Assembly (NCBI GenBank): GCA_029747015.1
Contig: JAKOGI010000085.1
Span: forward strand, 913,501 to 977,500
Length of the DNA stretch: 64,000 nt
Reading direction: 5' to 3'
DNA from: Carnegiea gigantea
Lineage: Eukaryota > Streptophyta > Magnoliopsida > Caryophyllales > Cactaceae
A program made the position numbers and the translations under genes. Positions 36,877 to 48,182 of this stretch are shown piece by piece (the stretch's first letter is position 1; the number at the start of each line of letters is the position of its first letter). A model generated the notes under the pieces. The model ran no database searches and was not told the origin of the DNA. It was given only the letters and a program-made list of their open reading frames with translations.

Positions 36877-39800
36877 TGCATCATCCCTTTGGATGCATTT
36901 ATTCGTTTATCACATTGCTAGATAACTTCAAAAACTTCTTTTGCAATTTGGTGTTTATTTCTGTTGGTTTTGGGGGGCAAATTATGTTAAATATAAGATA
37001 TTTGGTAGGAAAAGAAATAGCAAGCACTTTACTTGAACGTTTTAATTCTTATATACTATTACAGTAATTCTCTTTTAAAAAAATTAGTATAGCTTATTAT
37101 TAGAAAAAAGCTAAGGATGGCGATTAATAATTCAGGAACAAACTTAACATGCAAAGGGCAAAAGGGGGATGGTGCGCAGTGACATGATAGTCCACTATTC
37201 TAGAATTGATTTTGCGTACTAAAATTGTACACTGGGGTCTCGTTGGCAATTAATCTCAAAGAATACATGGCAAGTTAGCTGATCGAACTGCGTACTACAT
37301 CGAACAATGGTGGGGATCTTTGAACGGTCACCTAAAATAGTTTAGGAGGAATGTTCAGGGTCTTTGGTGTATGTCATGCTGTAGCAAAAAGCTTTAAGTT
37401 GTAGATAGAAGAGGACGTGAAACATGCAAAGACAAAAGAGGTTTGGTGAAGAAACAACCAGAACAATGATGTAGATAATCTAATTATTGAGATGGAAACG
37501 GGATGTTGTAACGATAACTTACTGAAAATATGTAGTCGGATTTGTGCCAAAAGATTAGTCAATAACAGCCCAAGCCCATGCCCTCCCTATTCACATAGCC
37601 CGACTCCGAGTGATAAACGAGTGGTGCACGTGTGCATACGTAGTCTTGAAATTGCTCTAGCCACTAGCTTTCTGGGGGGTCGTGGAAGGCACAGATATAG
37701 AATACATGAAACACTCTTCGAAGAAATTTCATTTGGGAGGCCAAAAAGTAACCCAAAGAAAAAAATGTTTTGCAATACGTTTGAAGCAACTCCAACACTT
37801 ATGAGTAAGACCATTAGCTTAGAAACCCTATGTTGATAATTTCAAGAAGGGTTCTAATCCCTTGAAACCTACAAGCTCACCCTCTGAAATTCATTGCAAA
37901 TGTTCCGTTGAATTCTTTTTCCATGTGGAAAATGTCATCACACACCATAATTTTTGGCTACAATTTGCTCAGAACGTACACGGATGTAAGTCTAGTGTTA
38001 ACTTAGTTTTGTAGAGTTTCAAATATCAAAAGAGTTTACATCATGTCAATTTCGTTCCATTTTGAATGATTATTTGTCACTTTAATTATTGTATTTTTTA
38101 AAAATATTTGTGTAGTTTTTACTTTGGACTTGCTATCATTTTCGGATTTTTTACAGGCATATTTTCAAGCATTCCTTCATTTATTTGATTATCATTTTTC
38201 AGTTATGGATAGATAAATTTCATAACTGTAAATTATCCAATAATGCAAAGGGATTCTAGGCTTCATGTAAAAAGTAAACATAATAGTGTGCGAATCAACA
38301 ACCCATTGTTTATAACATGCCAAAAGATTCAAGTTCAAATATTTTATTTCAAAATCAAATTCTCTAACTTAGATGTGATTTTAGATGACTTGCTTGCTTT
38401 TTTGATTATTGCCATTTTTGTTCGTGGGGATGTAATAAAGGGCATGGGAGAATAACACATAATAACGTTAGGATCTTCAAAGTGGATGGAGTATAATGGT
38501 GTCGGCATGATCAAGTGTAGTTTGGAATTCTAAGTAAAGTGCGCTGGAGTAGCTCAGTTGGTTAGAGCATGTGGCTGTTAACCACAAGGTCGGAGGTTCA
38601 AGCCCTCTCTTTAGCGCCTTCATCTTATTGAACTCTAATGTTGATTTTTTGGTTTTGCTAATCTTTTATGTTATATGTTTCCATAGATTCCACTGAGCAG
38701 AGTTCAAGCACAAATTTACTTTGCAAATAAAACTCCATGCCTCCAAAAATGACACTTTCAATGTGAGCTAGCCTATGCCCAATGTAGTTGATTGTGTGGC
38801 CTTGGTGTATTGCCATACCCATCCAGTGCTTGTCCACGCTGATGGTCTTGCACCCAAGAAAAAAATGGGATATTTATGCCAAAGATCAACTATTATATTC
38901 CAAACCATGTCGACTAATGAGTCGTTTTTCAATGAAGCTATTAGCCTCAAATGTGACATGAAATGCTCTTTCGGGCACTTCATCGAACACTTGGTGGTAA
39001 GGAGAGAACCCCCTAGGAAATGAGCAAACTAAGGGTGAGGGACGCGGTTCCAAACTTTATTTAGGCACAATAGCTCTCAATCCCAAACCCACTTAAGAAA
39101 AAGTGGCCACTAATGATCATCAATAAATCCAAACAATGCTAAATGAGCATGATTGATCCTAACAATTAAATTGATCAAGTAAAAGACTGAGAAAGAGAAA
39201 AAAACTTTAGATTATAATAGGAAGGAGATTATCAATCATCAAACTATTCACAGGAATTCAGTAAACTCTATCTTCTTTAATTTAGTCTAATCCTATAAAG
39301 GTAGCAGAGGCTCGTAAATCCAACTGACGGCTAAGCCCTGAAATTTAAAAAAATTCCGTTATATAGTGGTTCGATCGATAGAAGGGACTCGGGTCACCTG
39401 TGAACGTGGGTGGTCAATTTGAGTTCTGAAAATCAATTCACTTCAATAGTTTTTTATTCTAATTTTAATAAAAATGATAAATATATGGTTTTGGGTGAAA
39501 AAAAAAATTATGACATAGCCACGGTATAGTTTTTAGTGTCTAAGGAATTTGTGAATAGAGGACAGTTGTTAAGTTTTCTTTTTTTTTTTTTAAATGAAAA
39601 AGCACATAGATCTTTCTAAATCCCTCCCTTTATTGACACATAAATTCATCTAGATTTTTGCCTTTAGATTACAGAATAGATGGCGATTTTTCTTGATTTT
39701 AAGCAAGATGGAGTGGAAGATTCCACAAAACAATGAACCCCAAAATTATAAATATCAAATTTGCACCAAAAGTCTCAAATTTCCGAAAACATAAAAGATG

Positions 39801-40135
39801 AAGCACATAATGCAATGCGCTCAACGTGTCTGGTGAGCTGCCTGGAAGTACTACTTGAAAGCTACATAATTACTGGTCCTACAAAGTACATGGTCTTTTT
39901 CCAGTGTGTAAGTCTGCTCATGTACATTGAAACATGTTGCCATCTTTCAACGTTCATTCATATTCAAAAATAAGAAAGGGAATCGAAGTTATGCATAATC
40001 AGGAAGGCCACGCCGTACTTACTGAGTAGACCACATGATTCAATGCATGATCAGTTCCTAAAGCCAAGGATATGCCATCTGGGTCATCAATTTTGAGCTA
40101 CGTTTATCATGGATTTTCGGTCTCTTTCCAAGTAT
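36877..40135 (+). repeat. Satellite unit 11
   Basis: Full-length (3259 bp) unit with the best preserved tRNA-Asn copy of the window (38543-38616). Confidence 0.9.
38543..38616 (+). tRNA. tRNA-Asn(GTT), best preserved copy, unit 11
   Basis: 74 nt with acceptor GCTGGAG/CTTTAGC (all pairs allowed with G-T), D arm GCTCAGTTGGTTAGAGC, anticodon arm TGTGG-CTGTTAA-CCACA (anticodon GTT), T arm GGAGG-TTCAAGC-CCTCT and discriminator G. The A box TAGCTCAGTTGG is a perfect match. The B box GGTTCAAGCCC has A where most tRNAs have G (GGTTCGANNCC). The 3' flank has no run of four T, so termination is less clear than for other copies. This is the cytosolic type; the plastid trnN sequence is quite different. 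Confidence 0.85.
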
Positions 40136-40242
40136 TGCATCATCCCTTTAGATGGATTTGTTGGTCTATCGCATTGCTAGATAACCTTAAAAACATGTTG
40201 TTTTCAATTTGGTTTTTATTTCTATTGCTTTTGGGGGGCGGA

Positions 40243-41146
40243 TGTTGCATCTATATTTGACCTCATTTCGTCCCTTGTTTGATCCATCTTTATCACTATT
40301 TTAATGGCAAATCTAGATGAGAAAGGGTTTGATTTAACTTCTTGGATTCAATTATGCTTACAATGTGAATTATCTTTACTCATGAGAGGAATCTCATGGT
40401 TTTGATGAGAAGGATAGATTTTGAGGTGAATACAAGGAAGCATAGAGGTTGAATAAAGCCCTCGAAGAGCCAAGAGAAGCGAAACCGAAGAGGCACGACC
40501 GTGCTCCGGGACACACGATAGTGCTGTACTGGCCGAAGCCACGCACGGGCAGCACACCTAGGTGCACGACCATGCGTGTGCTTGTGCACCTGCACACGGT
40601 CGGCCGAGCATCGGGGTCACGGCCGTGCGTCGGCCGCCGTCACGCTATTTAAGTGACTTTTCGGCCAGTTTTCAGGGGATGTTCTTCCTTTTTTTCCAGG
40701 GAACTTTTCCTTTAGTCTTTTCTAGGTTTTAGGCTAGCCTCAAAAACCCCATTAGGGGGTGAATAATTTAGATTAGATCTTCGTTTACATTGTACAAGAT
40801 CCGATTTCACAATTTAATGGCTAAGTTTCTCCGTTCCCTTTCTCTTCAAATTCATGTCTCTCGTTTTGTTTATTAGTTTTGTTAGTTCTTATTTTGCATT
40901 GCTATTGAATGTTTAGTCTTGATTGAAATTTTGATCCTTGATTGTGTTTTGTTCTTTGATGGCTAATTAACCTTGTTTAGGCCTCAACCGTCCCTTATTT
41001 ATGCCTAGAACTTAGAGTTTTCTTTCATGCCCGCAAAGTATTCGATGAAATGCTTGAGAGAGATTTCATCCGTGTTTTGGGGCAATCGACTTATGCTGAG
41101 AGGTGAGGTCGATTGTCTAGTGTGGGTGGAGAGAATACTTGAAGCT
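40243..41146 (+). repeat. LTR copy 1, + sense, 3'-truncated
   Basis: Starts TGTTGCATCTATATTTGACC and matches 56190-57088. The last ~400 bp of the LTR are missing where the - sense copy begins. Has a GC-rich cluster of GCACG/CGTGC motifs (about 40490-40640) just before TATTTAAG. Confidence 0.85.
40646..40653 (+). promoter_or_regulatory. TATA-like box, LTR copy 1
   Basis: TATTTAAG directly after the GC-rich motif cluster. The same arrangement is at 56586-56593 in LTR copy 6 and, inverted, in copies 2-4. Confidence 0.55.
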
Positions 41147-42423
41147 TGATAGGAAGAAACAGAGTTTTAATATTTATATACCCCAAGTGCAAGGTGTATT
41201 ATTGAGTACTTGGGGTGTCGTCCGCAAGGAGTTGTGTTGCCAACTACCAGAATTAACTAAAGCATCTCAAGCTAGGCAAAATCAAAGGAGATAGAAAATA
41301 TAACTAAACTACTAAAGCGAAAACAAAGGGAGTATGATTAGACCCAAGATAAACCAAGTGATCAAGTCAAGCCCAAACCTTCCCAAGTTACGCTAGTATT
41401 CAGAGATGGTCGGTTGCATTATCAAAACCACCTAAGCCCTCTCTCAAGGGCCATGAGCTAGTCTAATTATTCTAACCTCCTATTTTCATGGGATTAGTTC
41501 AATTAAACTACAAGATTGACAGCTCTTGACCTAGCTAGCGACCGAGAATACTTTTATATTCGAATCCTAACTAGTCTTTCTACTCACACTAGACAATCGA
41601 CCTCACCTCTCAGCATAAGTCAATTGCCCCAAAATACGGATGAAAGCTCTTTCAAGCATTTCATCGAACATTTGGTGGGCGTGAAAGAAAACTCTAAATT
41701 CTAGGCATAAATAAGTTAGGTCAAGGCCTAAACACGAATTAGTTGGCGATCTTAAGAACAAATCACAACCAAAGATGAAACCTTTAATTCACAAACAAAC
41801 ATTGAAACCAAAGCAAAACAATAAGATATTGAACTAGAGAATATAAATTAAATAAAGAGAAAAGGAGAAGAAGAACTTAGTCTTCAAATGTGAATCCAAA
41901 ATCTTCTACAATGTATACAAAGACTAACCTAATCTAATCTCCCCTTAAAGGGGTTTGTGGAGGCTAGGATAACCCCTAATTGGCCCTCTCAAGAACCCAA
42001 CAAAAAGGCCCCCCTCAAAAAGAAAGAAAAAGCCCCTTTGTAAAGGCTAGAAACCACTTAAATCGCGATGGCAGGTAGGACGCACGATCGTGCTTCTACA
42101 ACGCACGACCATGTACTAGCCCGTGCACAGCTTCTGGTCCTGCAGCACGGTTGTGCACTTCTGCAGCACGACCGTGCGCTTCCTGCAGCTCTCATTTGTG
42201 CTCCTAGGGCTTGGTTGGACCTCTATGCATCCTTCAAAGTGCTCCTAAAGCCTTTCTTTCCATCAAAACCTGAGAATTTCTCATGAAAATAAGACAGAAC
42301 ACACTACAAGCACCATAAAATCAAAGGAAGTGAAATTGACCCTTTTTCATCTAAACTTGACATGAAATACCGAGGAAAATAGGTCAAATAAGGGTTAGAC
42401 TGAGGTCAAAAATAGGTACAACA
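41147..42423 (-). repeat. LTR copy 2, - sense
   Basis: 1277 bp. On the + strand it runs from TGATAGGAAGAAACAGAG (mutated TGTTAGGGAAAAACAGAG) to AGGTACAACA. Adjoins LTR copy 1 head to head. Confidence 0.85.
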
Positions 42424-42438
42424 AATACCCCCACACCT
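42424..42438 (-). other. Polypurine tract before LTR copy 2
   Basis: The + strand AATACCCCCACACCT reads as a G-rich purine tract AGGTGTGGGGGTATT on the - strand, directly before the LTR. Confidence 0.75.
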
Positions 42439-42617
42439 ACCTTTTTGCTCGTCCTTGAGCAAAACAAAAATAAAAACTAACCTAAGAACCTAACTCACTT
42501 TCGTAGAAATCACGGCTGCATTTAGCGTATGCAACAAGCCCTTTAAACCCCTTGATTCCCCTAAGTGGACGAGTGAGGTCTCATGAGGGTTTGCAGAAGA
42601 TATACCCCCAAAATCTT

Positions 42618-42644
42618 GAAAAAGAAAAAGAAAAAGAAAAAGAG
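42618..42644 (+). repeat. Simple repeat (GAAAAA)n
   Basis: Four GAAAAA hexamers and part of a fifth. The equivalent sites at about 46852 and 51102 are shorter and mixed GAAAAG, so the tract varies between copies. Confidence 0.8.
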
Positions 42645-43489
42645 AAACAGAAATTGAAAAATAGTTCGGATTCACAAACAAAGCGCAAATATATACAAGG
42701 GAGAACTTTATACATATTCTAACTGGCCAACTCACCCATGCAACGAAGACATTAGCCTGTATATAAACATAGTATACATATCAGGACTCTCTATCTACAT
42801 TCGTGACATCAAAGCACCAACTTTTCACCCCACTGTACATCAAAACCTAGAATCCATCCTAGTGCTTGGTGTGTAAGTGTATCATTATCCGAGGAGTTAA
42901 GATTAACAAAATCAAATTCGTTCCAACCTGACTAATACATGCTACATTATTAGCTTATTAATGAGGGAACCAAGCTTTTCCAATGGCAGTATTGCCTCAA
43001 AGGTTAACGCCCAGTAGCACGTGCCTCAAAGGGTAACGCCGAGTGGCGCATGCCTCAAAGGGATACTTGTCATTCCAAACTTTATTTTTTTCTTTTTATT
43101 CTTGTCTCATTTTTTTTGGTTTTCTTTTTTGAATGCAGACAAAATTTAACGTCAATCACAGAAGACTAAGGTCCTAAGATAATGATGAAGTGTACACAAG
43201 GACTGGATTACACAGCTATAACAGACTGTTGGGATTAGACTTGGGACTAAGAGTGACATACTTGGGACAAAGATCTATCATGAACAACTTACTTAGGTAC
43301 AAGCTAATAGCTAAGGTACAAGGGATCAAAGTCAGTCAAAATAGTACAAGACCCCAAAAGCCAAAAAGAAAAACCATGTAAAGAAAAGGAAAAATTGAAA
43401 AACTAGCACAAAAAATGAAAATTTGCACAAAAATAAGAATAAAAGGGTAAATGACCCCAACCCCATACCTAAGTCTCACAATGTCCTCA

Positions 43490-43870
43490 TTGGAAGCTGA
43501 GAGTCATCACCAGCCACAAAACACACAAAAACACAGAAAACAAAATCACACACAAGACACACAATACAAAGCAAACACACACCAGAACACTAAGCCGGCA
43601 CACATATACATAAGCTAGCACACTCTCCTAAAAACACTCACCAAATCAAAAACAAGACCACACGCATATACAAAACTAACCACCAAAAACAAAGATATAC
43701 CAATCCATCAATACCACCAATCAAAAAACATAAATGTGCACAAAAATACAAAAATGGTGATCATAGCCATAAATAGCTCAACAACATCCTAAATTTCACC
43801 TCAAGGTGATCACCAACAAAAACACAATCCTAATATCCAACACTAAACAAAAGAAAATAAAGAAAATAAA
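43490..43870. repeat. A/C-rich low-complexity stretch of internal region 1
   Basis: Dominated by ACACA and AAAAC words on the + strand (T/G-rich in element sense). Repeated at about 47750-48120 and 51990-52370. It lies between gag and the 3' end of the element; no gene seen. Confidence 0.7.
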
Positions 43871-43937
43871 AAGATATGAAAAGGGTCAAAACGATTATAC
43901 CAGGTTGGGTATTTACTGTACCCAAACTAAGCCTCTC

Positions 43938-45230
43938 TAAAATGATGCGATGGGAAGCTTGAGGAGCATCAGTCACTCCTCATCTCTCAACATCTAAGCT
44001 ACCAATTCGGATGCCATCAAAGCTCGCAGCAGCTCATCGAACACCTGAGCATGCAACTCAGATGAATATAACTAACGGCACATAAATATAAATACACGCA
44101 TAATAATAAGTGCTCTCCTAAACTTATCCAATGCGTTAGAAAAAACAATGGAATGGTCAAAGGCAATAATCAACACGATTTTTCCAGGCAAATGCTCTAG
44201 GTACAGATTGTAAGGATCAAGGGAGGGGTTATACCCTCTAAAGGTACCTAGAGTCTCAGAACAGTCAGCCTCATTCCCCTCAAGTATCACATGAGAATCA
44301 ATAAGTAACATATCACAACACGCAAGGGAAGGGGAGGTGGTGAACATGAAGATGAAGCATGGATTGTATTAAGAGAGTTGGGAGATGTATTATCAACAAA
44401 ATCAGGACTAGTTGGCCCTGCAGCCACAACATCCACGCATGAAGTCCCCATGGAAGTCTCATGAAAATCATGCACCTTAATAAAAATATCGCCAGACTCA
44501 GACCAAGTATCATCCTCATCAACACAAGCGCTAACACCAAAGGTCTCACCTACCTCGAACTCCGTCGATTGAGCTAAAGGGGAAGGTGTATTAAGAAAAG
44601 TCATGATAAGCGCAGTGTTTTTCCTAGCAGGACTAGGCGAGGATGGAGCAACAATAGATAAAGTAGTCAAGGGAGGGTCAATGACTTCCCGTTGTCCGAA
44701 CTCTAGAGGAGCGAAAGACGCACCATGATCACGCAGATTGACATCAAGTCTAGGAGCACTAGAACTAAGGTCAGTCTCGAGTGATAAGTCATACTCCCGT
44801 ATTTTATTGGCAAACTCAATTTGTTACTTGTTCATTGTCTCTATCATATTGCTAAGTCTGATAAAGCCCTCATCAGAAATGTAATAGGGACAAGAATTAC
44901 TGGTATGATCAAAGCAATGGCAAATTTCGTATATAGGAGGAGCATAATTAGGGATGCAAGGGGGTGGGATGCATAAATTAGTGCAACTAATCTCACATTG
45001 ATAAGTATCCTGAACCAACCAATCAAGAAAATCCCAAGCTTCATTAACATTTTTAGTGCAAAAACTCTAATATTCTGAAAGAGTGCGGTCTCACAATTCA
45101 CACCCTCATAAATTGTATTCAAAATTTTTCACTTTTCCAAATAAAAATCACAATGAGTAGGAAAAGTATGTAATCTACCATAGTATCTCCAAAACAATTC
45201 ATGCTCAGATTGGGGAAAGTGGGAAAAATA
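43938..45230 (-). pseudogene. gag-like gene, internal region 1, broken
   Basis: Same product as the intact copy at 48183-49445 but disabled. Open pieces: 44072-44347 (C-terminal region), 44287-44670 (middle) and 44824-45018 (zinc-knuckle region). Compared with the intact copy: a one-base deletion near 44334 joins middle and C-terminal pieces out of frame, a Gln CAA has become TAA at 44824-44826, a one-base deletion lies near 45090, and the first zinc-binding Cys is Tyr (YEICHC). Confidence 0.8.
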
Positions 45231-45326
45231 CTTTTTTTTTAATTTTCAATTTTTTTTCTTTTTTTAAAAAAATAAAAGCCTACTCTCGATTGCCCAAGTA
45301 AGCTCTAATATTGGAAAGCGCCAATT

Positions 45327-45343
45327 CCCCGGCAACGGTGCCA
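45327..45343 (-). other. Primer binding site (tRNA-Asp), internal region 1
   Basis: The + strand reads CCCCGGCAACGGTGCCA, the 3' end of plant tRNA-Asp(GTC) apart from one base (usual CGGCGCCA). It lies six bases from the LTR edge. Athila/Calypso-type gypsy elements use this primer. Confidence 0.85.
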
Positions 45344-45349
45344 AAAACT

Positions 45350-46657
45350 TGTTAGGGAAAAACAGAGTTTTAATATTTATAAACCCCAAGTGTAAGCTGT
45401 ATCGTTAAATACTTGGGGAGTCGCCCGCAGAGAGTTGTGTTTCCAACTACCAGAACTAACTAAAGCATCTCAAGTTAGGCAAAATCAAAGGGGATAGAAA
45501 ATAGAACTAAACTACTAAAGCGAAACAAAAGGACTATGATTAGGCATAAGATGAACCAAGTAATCAAGTTAAGCCCAAGCATTCCCAAATTACGCTAGTA
45601 TGTAAAGATAGTTGGTTGCATCATTAAAACCACCAAAGCCCTCTCTCAAGGGTCATGAGCTAGTCTAATTGTTCTAACCTCCGACTTTCATAGGATTAAT
45701 TCAATTAAACTACAAGATTGGCAGCCCTTGACCTAGCTAGCGACCGAGACTATTTTTATGTTCGAATCCCAACTATTCTTTCTACTCACACTAGACAATC
45801 GAACTCACCCCTCAGCATAAGTCAATTGCCCCAAAACACAGATGAAAACTCTTTCAAGCATTTCATCGAGCACTTCATAGGCGTGAAAGAAAGCGCTAAA
45901 TTCTAGGCATAAACAAGTTAGGTCAAGGCCTGAACAGGAAACAATTGGCCATCTCAAGAACAAATCACAACCAAAGATGAAACCTTTAATTCACAAACAA
46001 ACATTAAAACCAAAAGCAAAACAATAATCTATTGAACTAGCGAATATAAATTAAAAAGCATGAAATTAAAGAGAAAAGGAGAAGAAGAACTTAGTCTTCA
46101 ATTGCGAATCCAAAATCTTCTACAATGTGTACAAGGACTAACCTAATCTAATCTACCCCTAATGGGGTTTGTGGAGGCTAGGATAACCCGTAATTGGCAC
46201 TCTCAAGAACCCAACAAAAAGCCCCCCTCAAAAAGAAAGAAAAAGCCCCTTTATAAAGGCTGGAAATCGCTTAAATCGCGATGGGAGGAAGGACGCACGG
46301 TGGTGCTTCTAGGACGCACGATCGTGCTTCTAGGATGCACGGTCGTGCACCAGCCCGTGCGCAGCTTCTGGTCCTGTAGCACGGTTGTGCACTTCTGCAG
46401 GATGACCATGCGCTTCCTGCAGATCTCGCTTGTGCTCCTAGGGCTTCATTGGACCTCTATGCATCCTTCAAATCGCTCCTAAGGTCTTCCTTTCTATCAA
46501 ATCCTAAGAATTTCTCCTGAAAGCAAGACAAAACACATTATAAGCACAATTGAATCAAAGGAAGTGAATTTGACCCTTTTTCATCTAAGTTGACATGAAA
46601 ACACCGAGAAAAATAGGTCAAATAAGGGTTAAAATGGGGTCCAAAATAGGTGTAACA
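45350..46657 (-). repeat. LTR copy 3, - sense, shared by internal regions 1 and 2
   Basis: 1308 bp, TGTTAGGGAAAAAC to AGGTGTAACA on the + strand. It is flanked by a PBS on the low-coordinate side and a polypurine tract on the high-coordinate side, so it serves as 5' LTR of one unit and 3' LTR of the next. Three 21-bp repeats around 46290-46350. Confidence 0.9.
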
Positions 46658-46672
46658 AATACCCCCACACCT
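46658..46672 (-). other. Polypurine tract before LTR copy 3
   Basis: AATACCCCCACACCT on the + strand, identical to the tract at LTR copies 2 and 4. Confidence 0.75.
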
Positions 46673-47749
46673 ACCTTTTTGCTCGTCCTCGAGCAAAACA
46701 AAAATAAAAACTAACATAAGAACCTAACTCACTTTCGTAGGAATCATAGCTATATTTAGCATATGCAACAAGCCCTTTAAACCCCTTGGTTCCCCTAAGT
46801 GAAAGAGTGAGGTCTCGTGAGGGCTTGCAGAAGATATACCCACAAAATCTTGAAAAAGAAAAGGAAAAGGAAAAGAGAAATAGAAATTGAAAAGCAGTTC
46901 GGATTTACAAACAAAGCGCAAATATATAGAAGGGAGAACTTTATACATATTCTAACTGGCCAAATCACCCATGCAACAAAGACATTAGCCTATATATAAA
47001 CATAGTGTGCATATCAAGACTCTCTATCCACATTCATGATATCAAAGCACCAACTTTTCATCCCAATGTACATCAAAATCTAGAATCCATTCTAGTGGTT
47101 GGTGTGTAAATGTATCATTATCTTAGGACTTAAGCTTACCAAAATCAAACTCGTTCCCACCTGACTGACACATGCTACATTATTAACTTATTAACAAGGG
47201 AAGCAAGCTTTTCCAGTCACAGTATTGCCTCAAAGGGCAACACCCAGTAGCACGTGCCATAAGGGGTAACGCCCAGTGGCGCATGCCTCAAAGGGATACT
47301 TGTCATTCCAAACTTTATTTTTTTTCTCTTTTTTTTCGGTTTTTTTCAATGTAGACAAAATTTAAAGTAACCATGTCGAAAACAGGTGGGAGAGTCAATC
47401 ACGGAAGACTAAGGTCCTAAGATAATGATGAAGTGTACACGAGAACTGGGGATTACATAGCTATGACAGACTGTTAGGGTTAGAATTGGGAGCAAAAGTG
47501 ACATATTTAGGACAAAGATCTATCATGAACAACTAACTTAGGTACAAGCTAATAGCCAAGGTACAAGGGATCAAAGTCAGCCAAAATAGTACAAGACCCC
47601 AAAAGCCAAAATGAAAAACCATATAAAGAAAAAAAAAATTTAAAAACTTGTACAAAAAATGAAAAAATTTCACAAAAATAAGAATAAAAGGGTAAATGAC
47701 CCCACCCCCATGCCTAAATCTCACAATGTCGTCAATGGAAGTTGAGGGT

Positions 47750-48120
47750 CACCACTAACCACAAAACACACGAAAACAAAAAAAAACAAAATCACACACA
47801 AGACACACAAAACAAAACAAACACACACAAGAATACTAAACTTGCACACATATACACAAGCTGGAACACTCTCCCAAAAACACTCACCAAATCAAAAACA
47901 AGACCACACACATATACAAAACTAACCACCAAAAACAAAGATATACCAATCTATCAACACCACCAATCGCAAAACATAAATGTGCGCAAAAATACAAAAA
48001 TGGTGATCATAGCCATCAATGGCTCAACAACATCCCAAGTTTCACCTCAAGCTGATCACCAACAAAAACACAATACTAATATTCACAACTAAACAACAGA
48101 AAATAAAGAAAATAAAAAGA
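47750..48120. repeat. A/C-rich low-complexity stretch of internal region 2
   Basis: Counterpart of 43490-43870. A + strand frame at 47742-48092 rich in Thr, Lys and Asn is only a consequence of this composition. Confidence 0.7.
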
Positions 48121-48182
48121 AATGAAACGGGTCAAAATGATTATACCAGGTTGGGTACTTATTGTACCCAGACTAAGCCTCT

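Noticed and set aside
38543..38616. Plastid or mitochondrial-transfer trnN
   Set aside because: The sequence follows the cytosolic plant tRNA-Asn type; plastid trnN has different stems, and flanking sequence shows no plastid genes.
40449..40652. Frames in both directions in the GC-rich part of the LTR
   Set aside because: Explained by the GCACG/CGTGC motif cluster; not conserved as protein between LTR copies.
42424..45349. A hidden pol gene in the gag-only internal regions
   Set aside because: Neither strand shows RT, RNase H, protease or integrase motifs, and the 2.93-kb length is filled by gag, the A/C-rich stretch and non-coding 3' sequence.
47742..48092. + strand frame rich in Thr, Lys, Asn and His
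   Set aside because: Direct result of the A/C-rich low-complexity strand of the internal region.
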